Positions 1 to 8,068 of a DNA stretch of 17,991 nt are shown in pieces; within the stretch, counting starts at the first letter, position 1; every line of letters starts with the position of its first letter. The notes beneath the pieces are model-generated. The model did not search any database. It had not been told where the DNA came from and saw only the letters and a list, made by a program, of their open reading frames with translations. Origin of the DNA: Pseudomonadota bacterium (GTDB taxonomy: Bacteria; Pseudomonadota; Gammaproteobacteria; Steroidobacterales; Steroidobacteraceae); contig JAJZFQ010000291.1 in assembly GCA_021805275.1 (NCBI GenBank), forward strand, positions 1 to 17,991, in the 5' to 3' direction. The position numbers and the translations under genes are program-made.

Positions 1-1
1 C

Positions 2-1747
2 GAGCGCTCCGAAGCCGGGCAGGCTCACGCGCGGCCCGAACAGCGAGACCGCCGTGAACGCCGCACGCGCCTGGGCACGCTGCAGCAGCATCTGCGTCCA
101 CGACAGGCGCGGATGGAGGAACTCGACCCGGTAGTGCTCGATCTTGGCCAGCCCCGCGGCGGCCCGCTCGGCATCCTCGAGCGTGCCGAGGTGATCCACC
201 AGGCCGATGCGCCGCGCATCGATGCCGGCCCAGACGTGACCCTGCCCGATCGAGTTGACCTCGCTGTCCGTCAGGCGCCGCCCGGCGGCCACCCGATCGA
301 CGAACTGCGCGTAGCCGCGCGTGATCTCCGATTGAATGAGCAGGCGCGACTCGGCGTTCAGCGACTGGCCGAGCGCCTCCTGGCCGGCGAGCGGTGTCGT
401 GCCCACCCCGTCGCTGGTGATGCCGAAGCGGGCCAGCGCGTGTTTGAACGTCGGCACGATGGCGAAGATGCCGATCGAGCCGGTGAGCGTCGCCGGGCTG
501 GCGTAGATCTCGTTGGCGGGAGCTGCGATGTAGTAGCCCCCCGAGGCCGCCAGGTCGCCCATCGAGACCACCACCGGCTTGCCGGCGCTGCGCAGTTTGC
601 GCACCGCGTGGTAGATCTCCTCGGCGGCGTTGACGCTGCCGCCGGGGCTGTCGATGCGCAGCACCACGGCCTTCACCTGCTTGTTCAGGCGCGCCGAGCG
701 GATCAGCCGCGAGAGCGTGGCCCCGCCGATGACGCCCGGGGGCTGATCCCCGTCGAGCATCTCCCCGGAGGCGACGATCACCGCGACGCGCGGCTCGCCG
801 GCGCCGGCGGCGCGCCGCTCGCGACGCTCGATCTCGGCATACTCGCCGGCGGAGATCTGGTTGAACGAGCCGCTCTTATCGGCGCCCACCAGCTGTATCA
901 CGCGCTGCTCGAACTGCTGCCGGTCGGCGAGCGCGGTGACCAGGCGGGCCTTGAGAGCCACCTGGGCGGCATCGCCGTCGGCAGCCGCGACCGCCTGCGC
1001 AAGCGAGGCGACGTAGGTGCCGATGGCTGCGGCAGGCAAGCCCCGTGCGGTGCCCACCTCGCGCTGGTAGGTCGACCACTCGGCACCGAGGTAGGCGGTA
1101 CTCTGCGCGCGATCGGCCTTGGACATGTCATCGCGCGTGAAGATCTCCACGGCGCTCTTGTACTTGCCGACGCGGAACACGTGCACGTTGACGCCGAGCT
1201 TGCGCAACAGTCCACGGAAGTACAACGAGTAGCTGCCGTAGCCGCGCAGCATCACGTAGCCGGTCGGGTCGAGGTAGACCGCGCTCGCCTGGGCGGCGAG
1301 GTAGTACTGGGTCTGGTCGTAGGCCGTGCCGTAGGCGAGGACCGGCTTGCCGCTCGCGCGGAACACGCGGATCGCGCGCGCCAGCTCCTCGAGCATCGGC
1401 AGTCCGGCGTTGCTCATGTCATCCAGATCGAGCACCAGCACGCGGATGCGCGGGTCCTTGGCCCCCGCGCGGATGGCCGCGACGAGATTCCACAGCAGCG
1501 TCTGGTGCACGCCCTCGCCCTGGGCATTCTCGATCGCGCGCTCCACCGGGTCGCCGGTGAGCTGCTCGACGAGGTGGCCCTGCGGGGCGACCACCAGGGC
1601 GGCGCGCTCCGGCACGCTGGGCGTCGACTCGTGCAGCACCCCGATGAGGAAGCCGGCGAGCGCCAGCAGCACGATCAGGTGCAGCAGCTTGCGCAGCCCG
1701 TCCAGGCCGCGCCAGACCCCGAGCAGGAACTTGCGCACGGTGCCCAC
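2..1747 (-). CDS. sppA: Signal peptide peptidase SppA, 67K type (3' end off window)
   Basis: Membrane-anchored serine protease that degrades signal peptides left in the membrane after protein export. The reading frame is open to the left edge, giving 582 residues; E. coli SppA has about 618, so only a short C-terminal piece is missing. Residues 21-38 form one hydrophobic membrane segment following a basic N-terminus. The tandem-duplicated protease fold of the 67K family is present. The general-base lysine sits in GKYKSAVE (Lys197, equivalent to E. coli Lys209) and the nucleophilic serine in MGDLAASGGYY (Ser402, equivalent to Ser409). SPGGSV and LTGSIGIF motifs flank the serine. The GTG start lies 11 nt after the rplS stop, with no clear Shine-Dalgarno; a second GTG three codons later is an alternative. 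The close spacing suggests co-transcription with rplS. Family assignment is firm; the exact start is not. Confidence 0.93.
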   Translation of the reverse strand, partial: MGTVRKFLLGVWRGLDGLRKLLHLIVLLALAGFLIGVLHESTPSVPERAALVVAPQGHLVEQLTGDPVERAIENAQGEGVHQTLLWNLVAAIRAGAKDPRIRVLVLDLDDMSNAGLPMLEELARAIRVFRASGKPVLAYGTAYDQTQYYLAAQASAVYLDPTGYVMLRGYGSYSLYFRGLLRKLGVNVHVFRVGKYKSAVEIFTRDDMSKADRAQSTAYLGAEWSTYQREVGTARGLPAAAIGTYVASLAQAVAAADGDAAQVALKARLVTALADRQQFEQRVIQLVGADKSGSFNQISAGEYAEIERRERRAAGAGEPRVAVIVASGEMLDGDQPPGVIGGATLSRLIRSARLNKQVKAVVLRIDSPGGSVNAAEEIYHAVRKLRSAGKPVVVSMGDLAASGGYYIAAPANEIYASPATLTGSIGIFAIVPTFKHALARFGITSDGVGTTPLAGQEALGQSLNAESRLLIQSEITRGYAQFVDRVAAGRRLTDSEVNSIGQGHVWAGIDARRIGLVDHLGTLEDAERAAAGLAKIEHYRVEFLHPRLSWTQMLLQRAQARAAFTAVSLFGPRVSLPGFGAL

Positions 1748-1758
1748 GAGCGGGCCGG

Positions 1759-2103
1759 TCAGAGCTTCTCTTCGATTCTCGCGGCCTTGCCCGAGAGTTC
1801 ACGCAGGTAGTACAGCTTGGCGCGACGCACCTGGCCGCGACGCTTGACGGTGAGGTCGCTGATCGCCGGGCTGTAGGTCTGGAAGACGCGCTCGACGCCC
1901 TCGCCGTGGGAGATCTTGCGTACCGTGAACGAGGAGTTCAGCCCACGGTTGCTGCGGGCAATGACCACGCCCTCGTAGGCCTGCACGCGCTCGCGGTCGC
2001 CTTCGACCACCTTCACCTGCACGACCACGGTGTCGCCGGGCTTGAAGTCCGGCAGCTTGCGGGTCATGCGCTCTTTCTCGAGTTGTTGAATGATGTTGCT
2101 CAT
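1759..2103 (-). CDS. rplS: 50S ribosomal protein L19
   Basis: Large-subunit ribosomal protein located at the 30S-50S interface. The product is 114 residues, the usual bacterial L19 length. It starts [13 protein letters not shown] and carries the family core [16 protein letters not shown], a basic central region ([18 protein letters not shown]) and the C-terminal [18 protein letters not shown]. The frame is open further upstream to 2157, but the ATG at 2103 matches the family N-terminus. It is preceded by a GAGGATGAGACG purine stretch and lies 7 nt after the trmD stop. It is the last ribosomal gene of the rpsP-rimM-trmD-rplS operon, with sppA directly behind it. Confidence 0.97.
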   Translation of the reverse strand: MSNIIQQLEKERMTRKLPDFKPGDTVVVQVKVVEGDRERVQAYEGVVIARSNRGLNSSFTVRKISHGEGVERVFQTYSPAISDLTVKRRGQVRRAKLYYLRELSGKAARIEEKL

Positions 2104-2110
2104 GGTCGTC

Positions 2111-2869
2111 TCATCCTCGATCTGCCTCCTCGACCGCTTCTGCGGCGAGGAACTCATCCAGTAACCGCTGCGCCTCGGGCGAGAGAGCTCGCCCCAGGAT
2201 CAGATCCGGGCGGCGCCGCCAGGTGCGCGCCACCGCCTGCGCGAGTCGCCAGCGGTCGATGTCGGCATGCTTGCCCGACAGCAGCACCTTAGGCACCGCG
2301 AGGCCCTCGAACACGTCCGGCCGCGTGTAATGCGGCCAGTCGAGCAGTCCCTGCGAAAACGAATCCAGCTCACTCGAGCGCTCGTCCCCGAGCACCCCGG
2401 GCAGCAGCCTCGCCAGCGCATCGATCACCGTCAGCGCCGGCAGCTCCCCGCCCGAGAGCACGTAATCCCCGACCGACAGCTCCCGGTCGATCCCGAGCTC
2501 GATCACCCGCTCATCCATCCCCTCGTAGCGTCCCGCCACGAGCAGCAGTCCCGGCCGTTCGGCCAGCTCCCGGGCGTGCGCCTGCGTGAAGCGCTCGCCC
2601 TGCGCCGAGAGGCACACCCGCGGGCTGCCCGCCGGCAGGCGCGCATGCGCCGCGCGGATCGCCGCGAGCATCGGCTCGGGCTTGAGCACCATGCCCGGTC
2701 CGCCCCCGTAGGGCCGATCGTCCACCGTGCGATGCACATCGCAGGTGTGGCCGCGCGGATCCTCCGTACCCACCGCGAGCCGTCCGCTTAAGAGCGCCCG
2801 GCCCACCACGCCGAAGCGCAGCGCCTCGGTGATCATCTGCGGAAACAGGCTCACCACTTCGATCTGCAT
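2111..2869 (-). CDS. trmD: tRNA (guanine37-N1)-methyltransferase TrmD
   Basis: SAM-dependent SPOUT enzyme that makes m1G37 next to the anticodon, preventing +1 frameshifting. The product is 252 residues, close to the E. coli length of 255. Visible family signatures are the N-terminal [12 protein letters not shown], the [13 protein letters not shown] loop (54-66), the trefoil-knot strands [15 protein letters not shown] (108-122) and [12 protein letters not shown] (131-142), and [13 protein letters not shown] (172-184). The catalytic pair described for E. coli, Arg154 and Asp169, falls at the same numbering here (LAR at 152-154, ELD at 167-169). The ATG start lies 14 nt after the rimM stop and is preceded by a GGGCGGGCGG stretch. 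It is co-directional with rpsP, rimM and rplS, the standard proteobacterial operon. Confidence 0.97.
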   Translation of the reverse strand: MQIEVVSLFPQMITEALRFGVVGRALLSGRLAVGTEDPRGHTCDVHRTVDDRPYGGGPGMVLKPEPMLAAIRAAHARLPAGSPRVCLSAQGERFTQAHARELAERPGLLLVAGRYEGMDERVIELGIDRELSVGDYVLSGGELPALTVIDALARLLPGVLGDERSSELDSFSQGLLDWPHYTRPDVFEGLAVPKVLLSGKHADIDRWRLAQAVARTWRRRPDLILGRALSPEAQRLLDEFLAAEAVEEADRG

Positions 2870-2883
2870 GGTCCGCCCGCCCG

Positions 2884-3438
2884 CTACAGCAGCTCGGCCG
2901 GCCAGTCCACCAGCACCCGCCGCGCCGCGAGGTCAACCTCGAGCAGGTGCGTCGGGTCCGCCAGCACCCAGTGCTCGCGCATCGCCGGCGGCGGCTCGGC
3001 CGGCGCTGGGGCGTCCCCAGCGGACTCGCGCACCACCATCACCGCCCCTGCAGGCGCATCGACGAAATACGCCACGGTCCCCAGCTGGCGCCCCTCGGTG
3101 TTGTGCACCGTGCAGCCGACCAGGTCCATGCGGTAATACTCGCGCGCCCCGGTCGGCGGCAGCGCGCTGCGCTCGATCTCGATCGTCACGCCAGTCAGCC
3201 GGGCCGCCGCGTCGCGATCCTCGATCCCCTCGAGCCGCGCCACCAGCCGTCCGCCGTGCAACCGTCCCTCGAGCAGCCGCGCCGTGCTCGCCTCGGCTCC
3301 TGGGCGCGCGAGCCGCCAGAGGCCGTACTCGAGCAGCGCCTCGGGCGGGTCCGTGTAGGACGACACGTGCGCCCACCCGGCCAAGCCGTACGGCGCACCG
3401 ATGCGCCCGAGCTCGACCCACAGGGAACGGGCGTTCAC
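2884..3438 (-). CDS. rimM: Ribosome maturation factor RimM
   Basis: Assembly factor that binds ribosomal protein S19 and promotes maturation of the 30S head. The product is 184 residues, typical for RimM. The N-terminal RimM barrel begins with WVELGRIGAPYGLAGWAHV (7-25), where GxPYGxxGW matches the family GxxHGxxGx motif. The C-terminal PRC-type barrel begins at YYRMDLVGCTV and ends with HLLEVDLAARRVLVDWPAELL. A proline/alanine-rich loop (about 141-151) interrupts the second barrel. The start is GTG; no strong Shine-Dalgarno precedes it. It lies 25 nt downstream of rpsP and 14 nt upstream of trmD, consistent with one transcript. Confidence 0.94.
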   Translation of the reverse strand: MNARSLWVELGRIGAPYGLAGWAHVSSYTDPPEALLEYGLWRLARPGAEASTARLLEGRLHGGRLVARLEGIEDRDAAARLTGVTIEIERSALPPTGAREYYRMDLVGCTVHNTEGRQLGTVAYFVDAPAGAVMVVRESAGDAPAPAEPPPAMREHWVLADPTHLLEVDLAARRVLVDWPAELL

Positions 3439-3463
3439 GGCAGGCCGCGCGGCCGGCGGTGAA

Positions 3464-3718
3464 TCAGGCCGTCGCCTGCTTCCGGTACGAGGCTACCAGC
3501 GTGCGGACGCGGTCGGAGGGCTGTGCCCCCTGACCCACCCAATAATCGATGCGCGGCAGGTCGAGCTTCAGCTTGACGTCGCCGCGGCCGGCGATCGGGT
3601 TGAAAAACCCGACGTTCTCGAGGCTGGAGCCGCCCTGGCGCTTGCGGCTGTCCGTCACCACGATGTGAAAAAAGGGCTGATTACGCGCCCCGCGCCGGGT
3701 CAGGCGAATGGTTACCAT
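3464..3718 (-). CDS. rpsP: 30S ribosomal protein S16
   Basis: Small-subunit ribosomal protein needed for assembly of the 5' domain of 16S rRNA. The product is 84 residues, close to E. coli S16 (82). It shows the family opening VTIRLTRRGARNQPFFHIVVTDSRK, the GFFNP element and the C-terminal YWVGQGAQPSDRVRTL. The ATG at 3718 has only a weak purine stretch upstream (GAGAG). It is the first gene of the operon continuing through rimM, trmD and rplS, with a probable promoter about 70-95 nt upstream. Confidence 0.97.
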   Translation of the reverse strand: MVTIRLTRRGARNQPFFHIVVTDSRKRQGGSSLENVGFFNPIAGRGDVKLKLDLPRIDYWVGQGAQPSDRVRTLVASYRKQATA

Positions 3719-3784
3719 GATCTTGTCGCTCTCAGATATCCGAACCGGACGGGCCCGTGGCTCCGCCCCTCAAAAAGAGCGCGG

Positions 3785-3813
3785 ATTCTACGGACTTATT
3801 GCCTGATCCGAAA
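3785..3813 (-). promoter_or_regulatory. Probable sigma-70 promoter for the rpsP operon
   Basis: Reading the minus strand, a TAGAAT -10 box (3785-3790) lies 17 nt from a TTTCGG -35-like box (3808-3813) in the ffh-rpsP gap. The -10 is good and the -35 weak. The inferred start near 3778 gives a leader of about 60 nt with a GC-rich stretch, including the palindrome ACGGGCCCGT at 3749-3758. Read by eye, not tested. Confidence 0.5.
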
Positions 3814-3858
3814 GGGGCTTTGGGGATATTTCGTGCAGACCGGGCGGCCGAGCCCGCG

Positions 3859-5199
3859 CTAGGGCATTTTCCCCTGTAGCGCACCGAGCATTTGGCGCAG
3901 CCGCCCGCCGCGCATCTGCTTCATCATCCGCTGCATCTGCTGGAACTGCTTGAGCAGGCGGTTGACGTCCTGCACCTGCACGCCCGCCCCGCGGGCGATG
4001 CGTCGGCGGCGTGAGCCGTCGATCAGAGCCGGGGACAGCCGCTCGCGCGGGGTCATGGAATTGATGATGGCGATCTGGCGGCGCACGTCCCGGTCGCCCT
4101 GCTCGGCCGAGATCGCGCCTTTCTGGGCCGCCGTCGGCAGCTTGTCCATGAGCGAGGCCAGGCCGCCCATCTTCTGCACCTGCTCGAGCTGGGTCCTGAG
4201 GTCCCCGAGGTGGAATCCCTTGCCCTTGACCACCTTGCGGGCCAGGCGCTCGGCGGAGTCCCGGTCGACCTGGCGCTGTACCTGCTCGACCAGGCTCACC
4301 ACATCGCCCATGCCCAGGATGCGCGAGGCCATGCGCTCGGCATCGAAGGGCGCGAGCGCCTCGGTCTTCTCCCCCATGCCGAGGAACACGATGGGCTGGC
4401 CGGTGATCTGGCGCACCGAGAGCGCCGCGCCGCCGCGGGCGTCGCCGTCGGCCTTGGTGAGCACGACGCCGGTCAGATCGAGCGCCGCGCCGAAGGCGCG
4501 CGCGGCATTCACCGCATCCTGCCCGGCCATGGCGTCGACCACGAACAGCCGCTCGGCAGGCCTCACCGCGCGGTCGATCTGGCGCACCTCGTCCATGAGC
4601 GCCTCATCCACGTGCAGCCGCCCGGCGGTATCAACGATCAGCACGTCGAACACGCCGCGGCGGGCCTCCTCGAGCGCCGCGCGGGCGATCTCGGCCGGCG
4701 GCGCGTTCGGGTCGGCCGGCAGGTAGTGCGCACCGACCTGCTCGGCCAGGCGCTGAAGCTGCAACAGGGCCGCCGGGCGGCGCACGTCGGTGCTGACCAG
4801 CGCGACGCGCCTCTTCTGCCCCTCGATCAGCCAGCGGGCGAGCTTCGCGCAGGTGGTGGTCTTGCCGGCGCCCTGCAGGCCGGCGAGCAGCACCACCACC
4901 GGGGGCTGGGCGCGCAGCTGGAACCCTGCCCCGCCACCGCCCATGAGCGCGACCAGCTCGCGGTGCAGGATACCGATGAAGGCCTGCCCGGGGGTGAGGC
5001 TCTGGGCGACCTCGGCCCCGAGGGCGCGGATCTTGACCGCCTCGAGGAAAGTCTTGATCACCGGCAGCGCCACATCGGCCTCGAGCAGAGCCACGCGCAC
5101 TTCGCGCAGCGCCTCCCCGATGTTCTCCTCGGTGATGCGGCCGCGGCCGCGCAAGGCATCCAGGGTGCGGGACAGTCGTCCGGTGAGCGCTTCGAACAT
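3859..5199 (-). CDS. ffh: Signal recognition particle protein Ffh
   Basis: GTPase subunit of the signal recognition particle. It binds 4.5S RNA and delivers ribosomes making membrane proteins to FtsY at the inner membrane. The product is 446 residues (E. coli 453). The N domain covers about 1-95. The G domain shows the P-loop GLQGAGKTT (107-115), DTAGR (190-194) and TKADGDARGG (248-257). The methionine-rich M domain runs from about 295 to the end and contains INSMTPRERL and the RNA-binding SRRRRIARGAG stretch. The G2-region motif, usually DVYRPA in gammaproteobacteria, reads DVRRPA here (138-143); other bacteria also vary at this residue, so it is probably tolerated. The ATG at 5199 has only a weak Shine-Dalgarno. 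The gene is divergent from the CNNM/CBS gene. Confidence 0.97.
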   Translation of the reverse strand: MFEALTGRLSRTLDALRGRGRITEENIGEALREVRVALLEADVALPVIKTFLEAVKIRALGAEVAQSLTPGQAFIGILHRELVALMGGGGAGFQLRAQPPVVVLLAGLQGAGKTTTCAKLARWLIEGQKRRVALVSTDVRRPAALLQLQRLAEQVGAHYLPADPNAPPAEIARAALEEARRGVFDVLIVDTAGRLHVDEALMDEVRQIDRAVRPAERLFVVDAMAGQDAVNAARAFGAALDLTGVVLTKADGDARGGAALSVRQITGQPIVFLGMGEKTEALAPFDAERMASRILGMGDVVSLVEQVQRQVDRDSAERLARKVVKGKGFHLGDLRTQLEQVQKMGGLASLMDKLPTAAQKGAISAEQGDRDVRRQIAIINSMTPRERLSPALIDGSRRRRIARGAGVQVQDVNRLLKQFQQMQRMMKQMRGGRLRQMLGALQGKMP

Positions 5200-5225
5200 A
5201 TGTGACGAATCCGGTGCGGGCGGCC

Positions 5226-5254
5226 ATTATACGGCCAAGGAGGATCCGCACTTG
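5226..5254 (-). promoter_or_regulatory. Candidate ffh promoter
   Basis: On the minus strand a perfect TATAAT hexamer lies at 5226-5231, 27 nt ahead of the ffh ATG. No good -35 lies 16-18 nt upstream; the best position, around 5249-5254, is CAAGTG. The call rests on the -10 alone. The element also lies just upstream of the divergent gene's ribosome binding site, so expression of the two genes could interact. Confidence 0.4.
5237..5243 (+). promoter_or_regulatory. Strong ribosome binding site fixing a TTG start
   Basis: AAGGAGG is followed by 8 nt and then TTG at 5252. This is the only strong Shine-Dalgarno in the ffh-divergent gap. It selects the TTG at 5252 as the start, although the same frame stays open upstream through the region antisense to ffh. 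Confidence 0.85.
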
Positions 5255-6538
5255 ACCCCTGCATCCGTACCGCTGCTGCTGCTCACCTTGCTGTGGCTGC
5301 TCGCCACCATCGCCTTCGCCTCCGGCACGGAGGTGGCGATGCTCTCGGTGAACCGCCACCGCATCCGCCACCGGGCCCTGGCCGGCGAGGGCACCGCCCG
5401 GCTGCTCGAGCGCCTGCTGCGCAAGCCCGAGGACTGGCTGGGGGCGAACCTGGTCATCGTGGCTGCCGCGAACGTGTTCGCCTCGGCCATCGCCACCGTG
5501 CTCGCCCAGCGCACCGGCCTGCACTACGCGGTGCCCGTGACCGGCGCGCTGCTCACCCTGACGGTGATCGTGTTCGGGGAGCTGACGCCGAAGATCTACG
5601 CCGCCGCCCACCCCGAAACGGCCTCACTCGCCGCGGCGCGCACCTACCGGGTGCTGGTGTTCCTGGTCCGGCCGCTGCTCGCGGTGACCAACGGGACGGC
5701 CTACGGGCTGCTGCGCATGTTCGGGGTGGTTAAGACCACGCCGGCCGGCCCGGCGCTGAACACCGAGGAGCTGCGCACCGCGGTGGCCGAAGCTGCCCCG
5801 ATGATCCCGGCGCGCCACCGGCAGATGCTGCTGTCGATCCTCGATCTCGGCCACGTCACGGTCAACGACATCATGATCCCGCGCCAGGAGATCGCCGGGA
5901 TCGACCTGGCGCAGAGCTGGGACGAGGTGCTCGAGCAGCTCGAACGCACCCCGCACACGCGGGTGCCGGTGTTCGACGGGGAGCTCGACAACCTGATCGG
6001 GGTGCTGCACATGAAGCGTGTTGCGCACGAGCTGGTGCGCGGCACGCTCACCCGCGAGCGCCTGGTGGAGATGGCGCGCACGCGCGAGCCGTACTTCGTG
6101 CCGGAGGGCACGGCGCTGAACGTGCAGCTCGCGCACTTCCAGCGCAACCGCCGCCGCCTCGCCTTCGTGGTGAACGAGTACGGGGACATCGAGGGCCTGG
6201 TGACGCTCGAGGACATCCTCGAGGAGATCGTCGGGGAGTTCACCACGGATCCGGCGAGCGTCTCGCACCGCGACATCTACGCCGAGAGCCCCGGGGTCTT
6301 CATCATCAACGGCAGCGCCACGCTCAGGGCGGTGAACCGCTCGCTGCAGTGGCAGCTGCCGACCGACGGCCCGAAGACGCTGAACGGGCTGCTGCTCGAG
6401 CGGCTCGAGACCATCCCCTCGCCCGGCGCCACGCTGAAGGTGGGCCCTTACCTGTTCGAGGTCCTGCAGATTGGCGACAATGCGATCAAGACCGTGCGGG
6501 TGCGCGCCCCGGCAGCACCGAGTGCCCCGCCGGAGTGA
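5252..6538 (+). CDS. CNNM/CBS-domain membrane protein (CorB/YfjD-HlyC type)
   Basis: Predicted inner-membrane protein of the CNNM (DUF21)-CBS-CorC_HlyC family, linked in other organisms to magnesium/cobalt efflux; the substrate here is inferred. The product is 428 residues from a TTG start set by a perfect AAGGAGG. The transmembrane CNNM region covers roughly residues 5-165, with hydrophobic spans near 7-22, 67-84, 95-110 and 133-147. It includes ASGTEVAM (23-30) and the conserved GELTPK (109-114). Two CBS motifs follow, around 205-260 and 270-330, with IMIPRQEI and VNEYGDIEGLVTLEDILEEIVGEF-type signatures. The C-terminal transporter-associated domain covers about 345-418. E. coli also carries its yfjD/corB gene beside ffh, which supports the family call. 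The 3' end overlaps radA tail to tail. Confidence 0.9.
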   Translation: MTPASVPLLLLTLLWLLATIAFASGTEVAMLSVNRHRIRHRALAGEGTARLLERLLRKPEDWLGANLVIVAAANVFASAIATVLAQRTGLHYAVPVTGALLTLTVIVFGELTPKIYAAAHPETASLAAARTYRVLVFLVRPLLAVTNGTAYGLLRMFGVVKTTPAGPALNTEELRTAVAEAAPMIPARHRQMLLSILDLGHVTVNDIMIPRQEIAGIDLAQSWDEVLEQLERTPHTRVPVFDGELDNLIGVLHMKRVAHELVRGTLTRERLVEMARTREPYFVPEGTALNVQLAHFQRNRRRLAFVVNEYGDIEGLVTLEDILEEIVGEFTTDPASVSHRDIYAESPGVFIINGSATLRAVNRSLQWQLPTDGPKTLNGLLLERLETIPSPGATLKVGPYLFEVLQIGDNAIKTVRVRAPAAPSAPPE

Positions 6539-7886
6539 AGGCCGCCGCGAGCGCCTCGTCGATGCGCGCGACCGGCACCACGTGCAGCCCCTCGATGGGC
6601 CGGCGCGGGGCGTTTTCGCGCGGCACGAGCGCGCGCTGGAAGCCCTGCTTGCGCGCCTCCTGCAGCCGCTCCTCGCCGTAGGCGACCGGTCGGACCTCCC
6701 CGGTGAGGCCGATCTCCCCGAAGGCGATGAGCGTGCCCGGCACGACCCGCTCCGAGAGGCTCGAGGCGAGCGCGATCAGCGTCGGCAGGTCGCTCGCGGT
6801 CTCATCGATGCGCACGCCACCGACGGCGTTGACGAACACGTCGTGCTCCTGCAGCGAGACCCCGCCGTGGCGGTTCAGGACCGCGAGCAGCATGGCGAGC
6901 CGGTTCGCATCCAGTCCCTGCGCGATGCGCCGCGGGGCCCCGAAGCGCATCCGGTCGACCAGCCCCTGCAGCTCGATCAGCAGCGGCCGCCCCCCCTCGC
7001 GCGTCACCGTCACGATGCTGCCGGCGGCCGGCTCCGGGGCGCGGGCGAGGAAGATCGCGGAAGGATTGCGCACCTCGCGCAGCCCCCCCTCGGTCATGGC
7101 GAAGAAGGCGAGCTCGTTGACCGCCCCGAAGCGGTTCTTGGTGGCGCGCACGATGCGAAAGCGGCTGGCCGCCTCGCTCTCGAAATACAGCACCGTGTCC
7201 ACCAGGTGCTCGAGCACGCGGGGCCCGGCGATCGAGCCGTCCTTGGTGACGTGCCCGATCAGGAACACGGCCGTGGCGCTGTCCTTGGCGAAGCGCACCA
7301 GGTGCGCGGCGCACTCCTTGAGCTGCGAGACCGCCCCCGGGGCGGTCTCGAGCGCCCCGGACTGCACGGTCTGGATCGAGTCGACGACGAGGAGCGCGGC
7401 GCGCCGCTCGGTGGCGCACGCGAGGATGCTCTCCAGGTGCGTCTCGGGGAGAATCTCGAGCGACCCGGCGGCGAGGCCGAGCCGCCGGGCGCGCAGCGCC
7501 ACCTGGGCGAGGGACTCCTCGCCGCTCGCATAAAGCACCGGCGCACCCGCTGCGGCGTGTGCGGCGACCTGCAGCAGCAGCGTCGACTTGCCGATGCCCG
7601 GGTCGCCCCCGAGCAGCGTCACGGATCCCAGGACGATTCCCCCGCCCATGACCCGGTCGAGCTCGGCGAGCCCGGTGGCGGTGCGCGCCGGCTCGGCCCC
7701 GGCACTGAGCAAGGGCAGCGGCGCCGGACCGGCGCCCGGGCGTGTCCGGGCAGGACCGCGGGCGGGCCGCGGCGCGCTCACCTGCTCGAGCACGTTCCAC
7801 TGCCCGCAGGCCGGGCAGCTGCCCTGCCACTGGGGGGTTTCGCCGCCGCATTCGCTGCAGCGGTAGAGGGAACTGGCTCGGGGCAT
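6486..7886 (-). CDS. radA: DNA repair protein RadA
   Basis: RecA-related ATPase that drives branch migration during recombinational repair. The product is 466 residues (E. coli 460). Domains in order: a four-cysteine zinc finger (Cys10, Cys13, Cys24, Cys27 in YRCSECGG and CPACGQW); a proline/arginine-rich linker (about 37-58); the RecA-like core with Walker A GDPGIGKST (94-102), Walker B LLVVDS (165-170) and the RadA-specific KNRFG motif (250-254); and a C-terminal Lon-protease-like domain from about 310 ending in EERLQEARKQGFQRALVP. The start is ATG at 7886. The C-terminal codons overlap the last 53 bp of the convergent CNNM/CBS gene. Confidence 0.97.
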   Translation of the reverse strand: MPRASSLYRCSECGGETPQWQGSCPACGQWNVLEQVSAPRPARGPARTRPGAGPAPLPLLSAGAEPARTATGLAELDRVMGGGIVLGSVTLLGGDPGIGKSTLLLQVAAHAAAGAPVLYASGEESLAQVALRARRLGLAAGSLEILPETHLESILACATERRAALLVVDSIQTVQSGALETAPGAVSQLKECAAHLVRFAKDSATAVFLIGHVTKDGSIAGPRVLEHLVDTVLYFESEAASRFRIVRATKNRFGAVNELAFFAMTEGGLREVRNPSAIFLARAPEPAAGSIVTVTREGGRPLLIELQGLVDRMRFGAPRRIAQGLDANRLAMLLAVLNRHGGVSLQEHDVFVNAVGGVRIDETASDLPTLIALASSLSERVVPGTLIAFGEIGLTGEVRPVAYGEERLQEARKQGFQRALVPRENAPRRPIEGLHVVPVARIDEALAAAFTPAGHSVLPGRAPARS

Positions 7887-7981
7887 GGGCGGGCTCGGGG
7901 GCAGGCGGATTGGAGGCGGTCGGCGAATTGTGGACCATCGCCGGCTTTTGTGATCCGGCGCTCGGACTCGACCGCAAGCAA

Positions 7982-7990
7982 TGCTAGCTT
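7982..7990 (+). promoter_or_regulatory. Weak extended -10 promoter candidate for the phosphatase gene
   Basis: In the 182-bp gap between radA and the phosphatase gene, TGC followed by TAGCTT (7985-7990) resembles an extended -10 element. No convincing -35 is present at 16-18 nt. A start near 7997 would leave a leader of about 70 nt. This is the best candidate in the gap, but weak. Confidence 0.3.
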
Positions 7991-8068
7991 ATCCCGGCTG
8001 GGATCGGGAACTTACAGGTCATGCTCGTCAGAAAAATCAATGATCTACGTACTGCCTGAGGGCGCCGC

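Noticed and set aside
113..1810. Long plus-strand open frame opposite sppA
   Set aside because: It is antisense to a well-supported sppA with both catalytic residues. It has the Arg/His/Gly/Leu-rich composition typical of shadow frames in GC-rich DNA, and resembles no known family.
3749..3758. Palindrome ACGGGCCCGT in the rpsP leader as an operator
   Set aside because: A 10-bp GC palindrome is expected by chance in DNA of this composition, and no second copy or known regulator site was seen.
4790..5251. Upstream in-frame extension of the CNNM/CBS gene
   Set aside because: It lies antisense to ffh. The AAGGAGG at 5237-5243 and the family N-terminus place the start at the TTG at 5252.
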